A stretch of 64,000 nucleotides of DNA from positions 124,001 through 188,000 of the forward strand of contig WHTZ01000003.1 in NCBI GenBank assembly GCA_009377495.1, given 5' to 3'. The notes below the pieces were generated by a model. The model did not search any database. It was not told the DNA's origin and worked only from the letters and a program-made list of their open reading frames with translations. Position numbers and translations under genes: made by a program. Origin of the DNA: Luteitalea sp. (GTDB lineage Bacteria; Acidobacteriota; Vicinamibacteria; Vicinamibacterales; Vicinamibacteraceae). Below are positions 37,685 through 44,790 of the stretch, one piece after another. How positions within the stretch are numbered: position 1 is the first letter of the stretch; each line of letters opens with the position of its first letter.

Positions 37685-38412
37685 TGAAGATCCTCGTGAT
37701 CGAGGACAACGAAGATCTCGCCTTCGGACTGCGGAACAACCTCGAGATCGAAGGCTACGACGTGCACGTCGTCGGCGATGGCGCGGCTGGGCTCGCGCGC
37801 GTGCGGGAGAGCACGCCGGATCTCGTGGTGCTCGACCTGATGCTGCCCGGGCTCGACGGCTACCGCGTCCTGCGCGCCATGCGGAGCGAGGGTCTCGCAA
37901 TGCCGGTGCTGATCCTCACGGCACGCGGCGAGGAGGCCGACAAAGTGCTCGGCTTCCGGCTCGGTGCAGACGACTACGTCACGAAGCCGTTCGGCGTTCT
38001 GGAGGTGCTCGCCCGCGTCGCCGCCCTCCTTCGGCGCGCGGCTCCTGCGGCCGTGGCCTCACTTCCCGACAGCGTCGCTGGTAGCCTGCGCTACGGCGAG
38101 GTGGAGGTTGACGTGACCACGCGGAGCGTTCGGCGCGCCGGCCGCCCGGTTGCGCTGACCCCAATGGAGTTCGATCTGCTGGTGGCCCTGCTGCGGCGGC
38201 GCGGTGCCGTCGTGTCGCGTCTGGATCTGTTGCGAGAAGTTTGGGGACACGACGCGGCCGTCCTGACCCGGACCGTCGACACTCACGTCGGCGAGCTGCG
38301 CCGCAAGCTCGAAGCCGCTCCTGCTGCACCCCGACACATCCTCACCGTGCGCAAGGTTGGCTACCGGCTCGACCTGGCAGGGGTCGAACAGCCCGAAGAA
38401 CACACCGCGTGA
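37681..38412 (+). CDS. OmpR/PhoB-family response regulator
   Basis: This 243-residue protein has an N-terminal receiver with the acidic pocket IEDNED, phospho-acceptor Asp52 (VVLDLMLPG) and the conserved lysine in VTKPFG. A C-terminal winged-helix DNA-binding domain follows (VALTPMEFDLLVALLRRRG, TVDTHVGELRRKLE, VRKVGYRLD). It overlaps the kinase gene by four bases, so the pair is co-translated. Its targets are unknown; the next gene, a TPR protein 127 bases downstream, is one candidate. Confidence 0.95.
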   Translation: MMKILVIEDNEDLAFGLRNNLEIEGYDVHVVGDGAAGLARVRESTPDLVVLDLMLPGLDGYRVLRAMRSEGLAMPVLILTARGEEADKVLGFRLGADDYVTKPFGVLEVLARVAALLRRAAPAAVASLPDSVAGSLRYGEVEVDVTTRSVRRAGRPVALTPMEFDLLVALLRRRGAVVSRLDLLREVWGHDAAVLTRTVDTHVGELRRKLEAAPAAPRHILTVRKVGYRLDLAGVEQPEEHTA

Positions 38413-38538
38413 AGGCTTGCACCCTACACACCTATGTAGCTCCCTCGAGCGGCGCTCGCTGCTAGACTTCTGGCGCCGTCGACGCCGATTGTTCGGCCAT
38501 GCGCCTTTAGACGTTTGTTGTTGGCGGGAGGGACTTTC

Positions 38539-40239
38539 ATGCGATTCCGCGAATTTTGGCTGGCGTCGGCTTGTGTGGGTGCGTTGACGCTCACCGTGGC
38601 CGCGACGGCGCACGCTCAGGACCCGAGCCACAAGCACTACACCGAGCCGGCCAACGAGGCTGAACAGGCCGCGCCGGGTGGTCAACTGGCACCGCGGCTC
38701 CAGAACCTTGGCGCGCACACGTTTCCGGTGACCACGAAATCGAAGGAGGCTCAACACTTCATCAATCAGGGCGTGAACCTCTCTTACGGCTTCAATCACG
38801 CCGAGGCCGGCCGCGCGTTCCGCGAGGCCGCGCGTCTGGACCCGACGTGCGCGATGGCGTACTGGGGTCAAGCACTGGTGCTCGGGCCGAACATCAACGC
38901 GCCGATGGACCCTGAGGCGGAGCCGGAGGCGTACAAGCTGGCGAAGAAAGCCGTGGAGCTGAAGGCACATGCCTCCCCGCGAGAGGAGGCCTACATCGAC
39001 GCGCTGGCCGAACGCTACTCCGGAAACCCGGACGATCGCGTGGCACGTGATCGAGCGTACGCGGACGCGATGCACGATCTCGTGAAGCGCTATCCCGACG
39101 ATCTCGATGCGGCCGCCTTGTACGCCGAGGCGGTGATGGACCTCCGGCCTTGGGGCTATTGGATGCCGGACGGCACGCCCCACGAAGGCACAGCCGACGT
39201 GGTCGCGCTCGTCGAATCCGTCATCGAGCGCAACCCGAATCACCCGGGCGCCGTCCATCTCTACGTTCATCTCATCGAGCCGACTGACCAACCCGAGCGT
39301 GCGGAAGCCGCGGCAGATCGCCTCCAGACGCTGATGCCAGCCGCCGGCCACATGGTCCATATGCCGTCACATATCTATCAGCGCGTGGGTCGCTACGCGG
39401 ACGCTGCGCGGAGCAACGAGCTGGCGGTGGCGGCCGACGAGGACTACATCGCACAGTGCCGGGCCCAGGGGCTCTATCCAATGGGCTACTATCCGCACAA
39501 CATCCACTTCCTCTGGTTCGCTGCCACCATGGATGGGCGCGGCCAGCTTGCCATTGAGTCGGCGCGCAAGACGGCATCCAAGGCGTCGGACGAAGCCGTG
39601 GCAGAGCTGCCGCTGCTGGCGGGCTTCCGGACGGTTCCTTACTATGCGCTAACCCGCTTCGGCCACTGGGATGAGATGCTGAAGGAGCCGGCGCCGCCGA
39701 AAGAGAACCTGTTCCTGACAGGCGTGTGGCACTACGCGCGAGGGCTTGCGCTCATTGCGAAGGCGCAATTGGCAGAGGCCGAACAGGAGCTGGCCGAGGT
39801 CGAGCGGATCGCAGCCGACAAGAGCCTCGACTACACGTTGTTCTCGCCGAACACCGCGGCGGCGATCCTCGCCATTGCGCCGGAGGTGCTCGGCGGCGAG
39901 CTTGCCGCGGCGGGCAAAGACTACGACACGGCCGTCGCGCGTCTCACGTACGCCGTGCGGCTCGAAGACGGTCTCGTCTACACCGAACCCTCGGAGTGGC
40001 ACTATCCGACGCGCCATGCGCTCGGAGCCGTTCTGCTCGAGGCGGGCCGTACCCGTGAAGCCGAGACGGTCTACTGGGAAGATCTCAAGCGCAACCCCGA
40101 GAACGGCTGGGCGCTCTACGGCCTCGCGCAGGCACTTCGCGCGCAGGAGAAGAAGGATCAGGCGGCGCTCATCGAGCAACGGTTCGAGCAGGCATGGGCG
40201 CGCGCCGACGTGAAGTTGACCGCGTCACGAATGCGCTGA
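38539..40239 (+). CDS. Exported TPR-containing protein
   Basis: This 566-residue protein has a signal peptide (residues 1-24, ending AHAQ). It then shows Sel1/TPR-like helical repeats, beginning NLGAHTFPVTTKSKEAQHFINQGVNLSYGFNHAEAGRAFREAA, a widely conserved 'tetratricopeptide repeat' family opening. Further landmarks are AVHLYVHLIEPT and MPSHIYQRVGRY. GGGAGGGA is five bases before the ATG. The family lacks an established activity and is periplasmic by prediction. A residue cluster rich in His and Tyr around MPSHIY could bind metal, but this is speculative. Confidence 0.85.
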   Translation: MRFREFWLASACVGALTLTVAATAHAQDPSHKHYTEPANEAEQAAPGGQLAPRLQNLGAHTFPVTTKSKEAQHFINQGVNLSYGFNHAEAGRAFREAARLDPTCAMAYWGQALVLGPNINAPMDPEAEPEAYKLAKKAVELKAHASPREEAYIDALAERYSGNPDDRVARDRAYADAMHDLVKRYPDDLDAAALYAEAVMDLRPWGYWMPDGTPHEGTADVVALVESVIERNPNHPGAVHLYVHLIEPTDQPERAEAAADRLQTLMPAAGHMVHMPSHIYQRVGRYADAARSNELAVAADEDYIAQCRAQGLYPMGYYPHNIHFLWFAATMDGRGQLAIESARKTASKASDEAVAELPLLAGFRTVPYYALTRFGHWDEMLKEPAPPKENLFLTGVWHYARGLALIAKAQLAEAEQELAEVERIAADKSLDYTLFSPNTAAAILAIAPEVLGGELAAAGKDYDTAVARLTYAVRLEDGLVYTEPSEWHYPTRHALGAVLLEAGRTREAETVYWEDLKRNPENGWALYGLAQALRAQEKKDQAALIEQRFEQAWARADVKLTASRMR

Positions 40240-40269
40240 AGGAGGGGCATCGGCTATGCTGAACGTCCG

Positions 40270-40890
40270 ATGCCTGCCGAACGTCGCGACGCGCCTGTGA
40301 CTCGACCGCGTGCCGGGCGGTGGTGCGACCGCGTTCCGCCGCGCCACTATGCGCTCGCCTCCGCCGCCATCATCGTAGGCGCCGCGCTGACGCTCGTCGC
40401 GATGGGACAGGTGCCCATCTGCGAGTGCGGGTACGTGAAGCTCTGGCACGGCGTCGTCCTGAGCTCGGAGAACTCGCAACACCTCTCAGACTGGTACAGC
40501 TTTTCCCACAGCATCCACGGCTTCGCGTTTTACGGGATCCTGTGGCTTCTTGGGCGACGCTGGCCGCTGGGCCTAAGACTCGTGACTGCGAGTCTGCTCG
40601 AGGTGTCGTGGGAGATCTTCGAGAACACTGACTTCGTGATCAACCGCTATCGCGAGGTGACAATCTCGCTGGACTACTATGGCGACAGCGTCCTCAACTC
40701 GGTGTCTGACGTGCTGGCGATGGTCGTCGGGTTCGTTGCCGCGGCCCGGTTGCCGCTCTGGCTCGTGTTCGCGCTGACGGTGGGACTCGAAGCGATCACT
40801 GCCTACGTCATCCGCGACAATCTCACGCTCAACATCCTCATGCTGCTCTATCCGCTCGACTTCATTCGGCAGTGGCAGATGGGAGGCTGA
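40270..40890 (+). CDS. DUF2585 (UPF0314) membrane protein
   Basis: This 206-residue protein has several transmembrane segments and the family motifs CECGYVKLWHGVVLSSENSQH and DWYSFSHSIHGFAFYG, followed by ENTDFVINRYRE. DUF2585 proteins are inner-membrane and of unknown function; the concentrated His and Glu/Asp residues suggest a buried active or metal site, which is inference. It follows the TPR gene by 30 bases and may share its transcript. Confidence 0.9.
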   Translation: MPAERRDAPVTRPRAGRWCDRVPPRHYALASAAIIVGAALTLVAMGQVPICECGYVKLWHGVVLSSENSQHLSDWYSFSHSIHGFAFYGILWLLGRRWPLGLRLVTASLLEVSWEIFENTDFVINRYREVTISLDYYGDSVLNSVSDVLAMVVGFVAAARLPLWLVFALTVGLEAITAYVIRDNLTLNILMLLYPLDFIRQWQMGG

Positions 40891-41051
40891 TTGCCAGGGT
40901 CATGATGTGGAAGCGACTGATCTACACGGTGTTCGCGATGGCCAATGTCGATCCGTTTGACACGGTGCGTGTAGGTGCGTAGACTGCTGCTTTCCTCCCC
41001 GGGTCCTCCCCGTTGTTTGACCACCGTCTCCGTTACGGAGAGGAGGTAGAC

Positions 41052-41942
41052 ATGCGTGAGCTCCTTGATATGGAGGCATCGCCCCTCACTCGACGGACGC
41101 TGCTCCGGAGCGCAGCGGGCACCCTTGCCGCTGCGGGCGCGGCCACCACGCTCGCCTGGCCGCGTGACGCCAGCGGCAACGGCAACCATCACCATCACGG
41201 CCCCGTCCCGCTGCCGGCGCCGATTCCTGGTGGGCTCCCGGTCGGTCCAACAGGGATCATCCACGTTTTCCTGCCTGGGCCACCCACGGTCACCCTGCCC
41301 TTCACTGGGTCGGTCTTGCAGGGGCTCGACGTCGAGCCGAGCACAATCACGAACTTCCGCGGCGCCACGGCGCTGGCGTTTCTCTTGGGCACAGCAACCG
41401 GCAGTGACGGGAACGAGTACAACCTCGAAGTCGACATCCGTGCCTTCGAGGGCACCTACATTGCCGGGGACGGTTCGACGAACCGAGCCGCCTTCGCGCT
41501 GATATGAGTCGACCTCTTCGAGCCCGGTTCGGGCTCGCAGGTTCACGACTTCAACGGCGGTGTTCCCCTCAACGAGCTCTTCTGGACAGTCGAGCTTCCG
41601 AAGCGTGCAGTGACCTTCAGTCGCAGGGGGAGGTTTGCCTTCCTCCGTGCGCGGGACGTTCCAGTCGTCGACAGCTTCCAGATCTTCGGCCCCAATGTCA
41701 TTCCATCGTTGGTGAGCTTCGACGTGCGGTGGGAGGCTATCGAGCCGCCAATGGAGCTGGGCCAAGGCTCGGCAGTCTCGCCAACCGACCCAGCGGCCTT
41801 CCTTGGCAGCTTCGCGGCTGCGAGGGCGGTCGGCTCATTCTCGGGCTCGGAGATTGGGTTCACCTTCGCATCGAACCCCGGCGCGAGCTCAGATCTCGGC
41901 TACGCAGAGCTCGGGACCGAGCGAAACGGCGCATTTCTCTGA
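41052..41942 (+). CDS. Tat-signal hypothetical protein with an in-frame TGA codon
   Basis: AGGAGG lies five bases before ATG 41052. The N-terminus is Tat-like (LTRRTLLRSAAG), followed by an Ala-rich segment and a His-rich stretch. The frame runs to a TGA at 41505-41507 (codon 152, AFALI then TGA then VDLFEPG). It continues without any other stop for 145 codons: VHDFNGGVP, FWTVELP, FDVRWEAI, ending in ELGTERNGAFL with stop at 41942. The flanking text is one continuous beta-rich protein. The TGA could be a mutated Trp (TGG) codon, a sequencing error, or recoded. No cysteine or redox motif is nearby. The function is unknown. Confidence 0.6.
41519..41537 (+). other. Hairpin just after the in-frame TGA
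   Basis: Arms CGAGCCC (41519-41525) and GGGCTCG (41531-41537) enclose GGTTC; pairing can extend by one base. The stem starts 11 bases after the TGA. This matches SECIS spacing, but it also encodes ordinary residues (EPGSGS) and may be coincidental. Confidence 0.4.
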
Positions 41943-41963
41943 GCGCACGCGCGCCACGCGCAC

Positions 41964-42020
41964 AGTACGTAGCGAGGAGTCTTTAGACCCCTCGCGCCTT
42001 TTAGACCCTCGCTCCGTACT
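41964..42020. repeat. REP-like compound palindrome, copy 1
   Basis: An inner hairpin (41972-41995) has arms GCGAGGAGTCT and AGACCCCTCGC around TT, with one mismatch. An outer inverted pair AGTACG (41964-41969) and CGTACT (42015-42020) encloses it together with a second partial arm (TTTTAGACCCTCGC). It lies immediately downstream of the Tat-signal gene and a few bases before the ADOP scar. A near-identical element lies at 42550-42573. Confidence 0.7.
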
Positions 42021-42042
42021 ATGGCCTAAGGACTCCCGAATC

Positions 42043-42084
42043 CTAACCCTCCCGGAGCACGCGAGCAGGATCGATGCGTGCACG
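42043..42084 (-). pseudogene. 3' scar of an ADOP permease gene (14 codons)
   Basis: Directly after the PadR stop codon, the frame reads RARIDPARVLREG and stop. This is the ADOP C-terminal signature (compare RIDPATAVRTE and [10 protein letters not shown] in the intact copies here). The other about 800 codons are absent. A PadR-ADOP pair thus collapsed by deletion and left only the last codons and the regulator. Confidence 0.7.
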
Positions 42085-42432
42085 TCACGACGCATCTCCT
42101 TGGGCCGCTTGGAGAATCAACCCAACCGCCTCGGTCAACCGGTGCCAGCTCGCCGTCTCGCTCTCGAGGTGAGCACGGCCCTTCCGAGTGAGGCGGTAGA
42201 ATTTCGCCTCGCGCCCCGTATCGGACAGCTTCCAATCAGCCGCCAAGTAGCCACGGTTCTCCAGCCGGTGCAGGGCAGGGTAGAGCGACCCTTGCTGCAC
42301 CTGGACGACATCACGCGAGATCTGTTGCAGGCGTTGGGCGATGGCGTAGCCGTGAAGCGGTCCCAGCGTGACGACCTTGAGAATGAGCAGGTCCAGTGTC
42401 CCCTGGGGCAGGTCTGTTCGTGATGGGCTCAT
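42085..42432 (-). CDS. PadR-family transcriptional regulator
   Basis: This 115-residue protein is a complete PadR winged helix: QGTLDLLILKVVTLGPLHGYAIAQRLQQIS, GSLYPALHRLENRGYLAADW, REAKFYRLTRKGRAHLE. GGAGG precedes ATG 42432. Its former ADOP partner survives only as the scar downstream, so the regulator may now control other targets or be on the way to loss. It is bracketed by the palindromes at 41964-42020 and 42550-42573. Confidence 0.9.
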   Translation of the reverse strand: MSPSRTDLPQGTLDLLILKVVTLGPLHGYAIAQRLQQISRDVVQVQQGSLYPALHRLENRGYLAADWKLSDTGREAKFYRLTRKGRAHLESETASWHRLTEAVGLILQAAQGDAS

Positions 42433-42549
42433 GATGCCTCCGACTTCGACATATAACCTAGAAGCGAGGCAAAGATCAAGCGATAAGGTGGTTCGTCTCA
42501 GGGATTTCGGTTCTATCACCGCCGCGCGTGTGGGGCGGTGCCGCGAGTA

Positions 42550-42573
42550 GCGAGGGGTCTTTAGACCCCTCGC
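42550..42573. repeat. REP-like palindrome, copy 2
   Basis: The arms GCGAGGGGTCT (42550-42560) and AGACCCCTCGC (42563-42573) are perfect complements around TT. They share all but one base with the hairpin at 41972-41995, and both copies have GTAC nearby. The two elements flank the PadR gene and ADOP scar. Confidence 0.75.
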
Positions 42574-42630
42574 GCGCGCTACGTACGGAACGCTGAAGTG
42601 AACAGCAGTGAGGTATGGCGTGTTTCGTCC

Positions 42631-42909
42631 TCAGCCGCGTTCGGGTGCATGAAACTGGCGCAAGCGGCTCACAATCCGTGCCGTCGTGAGAGAATCGAAG
42701 TCCCGACCGTAGGTGCGGAGGAAGATCTCAGCCTTGAGCTGCGCAGGAGTCAGGGTTCCCCTCTCGTCGCGAATGCCGGCACACATCAACGTGCGCGAGG
42801 TGCTGAACATTTCACAGCCCATGAGAAAACGTTCCGTGTCCGACCGCTGCATCATCAAGCGGTGATGCACCTCCGCCGCCGATGGCAATGTGTCCAAGCG
42901 ATTGGTCAT
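42631..42909 (-). CDS. Small protein coupled to a nucleotidyltransferase
   Basis: Ninety-two residues from ATG 42909 overlap the stop of the upstream gene (ATGA, 42906-42909), so they are translationally coupled. The protein is mostly helical, with SDTERFLMGCEMFSTSRTLM and LKAEIFLRTYGRDFD. The helix pair looks like the partner subunit often found beside AbiEii/DUF6036-type nucleotidyltransferases. A toxin-antitoxin-like or regulatory role is possible but unproven. Confidence 0.6.
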   Translation of the reverse strand: MTNRLDTLPSAAEVHHRLMMQRSDTERFLMGCEMFSTSRTLMCAGIRDERGTLTPAQLKAEIFLRTYGRDFDSLTTARIVSRLRQFHAPERG

Positions 42910-43454
42910 CGTTGCCGCACCCGTTTCAGGAGCTGAGCCACCGTCAATTCGGCAGCCCACTGGTCGAGATAAGCCCAATCGATGTGGCGCCCGGACGCAA
43001 CGAGATTGGTCACGTCGTCTAATTGAAGCGCCGACTCTCCCTTCTTCGCCCAGAGTAGCTTGGACAGGACGAGGTCCTCGATTGCCACGATCCACACCGG
43101 CACATCGTCCAGTGTAATGCGCTGACGTCGCCCAAACTCCGTTCGCCGATAGGCGTCGTCTTGCTGCACGATGATATCCACCTTGACCACAAGCTCGAAG
43201 TGGATGAGATTAAAGAGCGCTCGTCGACGAATTGCTGCACGCATCGCCTCTTCATCGCAGTAGAAGTCTGCCTTGAACAGCGTGAGCATGCGGTCGACAT
43301 CGGTCAACTGGAGCGCGACCACGAGATCGATGTCGCGTGTCATGCGTGGCTCACCGTAGTAGTTCATCGCGAGCGAGCCACTGAGCATGTAAGGAATGTT
43401 TGCAGTCTCCAGGCGACTGCTCACCAGACCCAGCACGCGAAGCTGGTCAGTCAC
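42906..43454 (-). CDS. Nucleotidyltransferase-fold protein (AbiEii/DUF6036-like)
   Basis: This protein of about 182 residues has YMLSGSLAMNYYGEPRMTRDIDLVV, which carries the GS motif and D-x-D pair of the polymerase-beta-type nucleotidyltransferase fold, and later VWIVAIEDLVLSKLLWAKKGES. AbiEii-type members are toxins of abortive-infection systems, while DUF6036 members are uncharacterised. GTG 43454 was chosen as the start because the upstream extension is unrelated. It forms a two-gene unit with the small downstream protein and is divergent from the peroxiredoxin-like gene. Confidence 0.75.
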   Translation of the reverse strand: MTDQLRVLGLVSSRLETANIPYMLSGSLAMNYYGEPRMTRDIDLVVALQLTDVDRMLTLFKADFYCDEEAMRAAIRRRALFNLIHFELVVKVDIIVQQDDAYRRTEFGRRQRITLDDVPVWIVAIEDLVLSKLLWAKKGESALQLDDVTNLVASGRHIDWAYLDQWAAELTVAQLLKRVRQR

Positions 43455-43508
43455 GCAGAGATTATAGTTCCGACGCGCGGGTGGGACCTTGGCAGGGAGG
43501 CGCCGATC

Positions 43509-44060
43509 GTGCGAACAGGGTTCGAGGGAAGTCGTGTTGGCCGGCCAGCGATGCCGTTCGAGCTCCCGGACGCCACGGGGCACGTGCATCGCCTCACGGA
43601 CTACGAGGGTCTGTGGCTACTGCTCGTGTTCCATCGGCATCTCGGTTGACTGCCCTGCCGCAGGCACTTGCTGCAGTTGCAGCAACACGAGCAGACCTTC
43701 AATGACCTGGCGACGCGAATCGCGGTGGTGACGTTCGAGACCACACCATTCGCGCGCGCGTACGTGGACGACATGAAGATTTCATGGCCTCTCCTCATCG
43801 ACAGCGATCGCACGCTGTACCACGCTTACGGCATGCACCGCGCGCGCCTGTGGGATCTGTGGGGGCCCGGCACGTGGTGGGCCTACGCGAAGGAGCTGGC
43901 CCGCGGCAAGCTGCCCGGACGCCCGCATGCGGACACGAGCCAGCTCGGTGGTGATGTGCTCATCGACCCGTCCGGCATCGTCCGATTCCACTACGTCGGC
44001 GTCGGACCCGCAGACCGTCCATCGATCACCGCAATCCTCACTGCGCATCGTGAAAGATGA
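43509..44060 (+). CDS. Candidate selenoprotein: peroxiredoxin-like protein with U-x-x-C
   Basis: GGGAGG lies eight bases before GTG 43509. The N-terminus is AhpC/redoxin-like (GRPAMPFELPDATGHVHRLTDYEG). At codon 47 an in-frame TGA (43647-43649) stands at the first active-site position: LVFHRHLG-U-LPCRRHLLQLQ. The pattern is U-x-x-C where relatives have CxxC or UxxC. The frame continues 136 more codons with normal family features: RIAVVTFETT, SWPLLIDSDRTLYHAYGM, GGDVLIDPSGIVRFHYVGVGPADRPS. Total length is 183 residues including selenocysteine. A hairpin with loop AGTT lies downstream of the TGA. The 3' end overlaps the convergent oxygenase gene by 23 bases. The alternative is a recent nonsense mutation. 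Confidence 0.78.
43668..43685 (+). promoter_or_regulatory. Possible bacterial SECIS hairpin after the TGA codon
   Basis: A perfect seven-base stem (43668-43674, TTGCTGC, with 43679-43685, GCAGCAA) encloses AGTT. The apical loop begins 25 bases after the TGA, within the distance used by bacterial SECIS elements. The loop sequence AGTT recurs in the loop at 32331-32344. Confidence 0.55.
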
Positions 44061-44790
44061 TGCCGAGCGTCTGCCGGTGGCCAGAGCGCACGCGGCTGAC
44101 TCCATGGCGCATGGTGACGCGATACCGTCCGCGGGTGCCTTGGACCGGTCGATGATGGACGGCAAAGATCACGCCGTCCCCCTGCCCGATCGGCACGACT
44201 TCGGCGCGCGACTGCATGCGCGGCCGCTGCTCGGTGAGCACGAGCTCGCCGCCCGTGAAGTCGTGCCCTGGCACCGACAGCAGGAAGGCAACCTGTAGCG
44301 GGAAGACGTGCTCTCCATAGAGATCTTGATGCAGGCAGTTGTAATCGCCCTCGCCATACTGCAGGAGGAGCGGCGTCGGCTTGGTCTGGCCAGCCCGATG
44401 ACATCGATCGATGAACGTCGCGTGGTCGTCCGGATACCGAATGTCGACACCCAGTTGGTCGTTCCATCGGTTGGCGATGGCGGCCAACGGTGGATAGAAT
44501 GCGCGACGCAGATCCGCCACCAGATCCGGCAAGGGCGACGCGAAGTATTTGTACTCGCCCCGCCCGAAGCCGTGGCGCGCCATCACGATTCGACTGCGGA
44601 ACCGCGCCTCCTCGGCGTAGAGCTCTGCCAATCCCGTGCACTCTGCCGTTGTGAGCAACGAGCTCGCAATCGCGCAGCCGTGCACATCGAGCTCCGCGGT
44701 GAGGCGGGGCCAGTCGAGCGCCGCGACGCGCGCGGGCACCGTGACGCGTGCGACACGATCGGCGTGCCCATGAAGGCTGCCACGCGTCAT
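44038..44790 (-). CDS. 2-oxoglutarate/Fe(II)-dependent oxygenase, coupled to ada
   Basis: This 250-residue protein has a jelly-roll dioxygenase core: the HxD iron motif in NCLHQDLYGEHVFPLQ, a distal histidine in FAVHHRPVQGTRGRYRV and a 2-oxoglutarate-binding arginine in the same segment. The start ATG 44790 overlaps the ada stop (ATGA, 44787-44790). AlkB-type repair of alkylated bases is an attractive role given the operon partner, but the protein is not a classical AlkB and the substrate is inferred only. Its 3' end overlaps the convergent peroxiredoxin-like gene. Confidence 0.82.
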   Translation of the reverse strand: MTRGSLHGHADRVARVTVPARVAALDWPRLTAELDVHGCAIASSLLTTAECTGLAELYAEEARFRSRIVMARHGFGRGEYKYFASPLPDLVADLRRAFYPPLAAIANRWNDQLGVDIRYPDDHATFIDRCHRAGQTKPTPLLLQYGEGDYNCLHQDLYGEHVFPLQVAFLLSVPGHDFTGGELVLTEQRPRMQSRAEVVPIGQGDGVIFAVHHRPVQGTRGRYRVTMRHGVSRVRSGHRQTLGIIFHDAQ

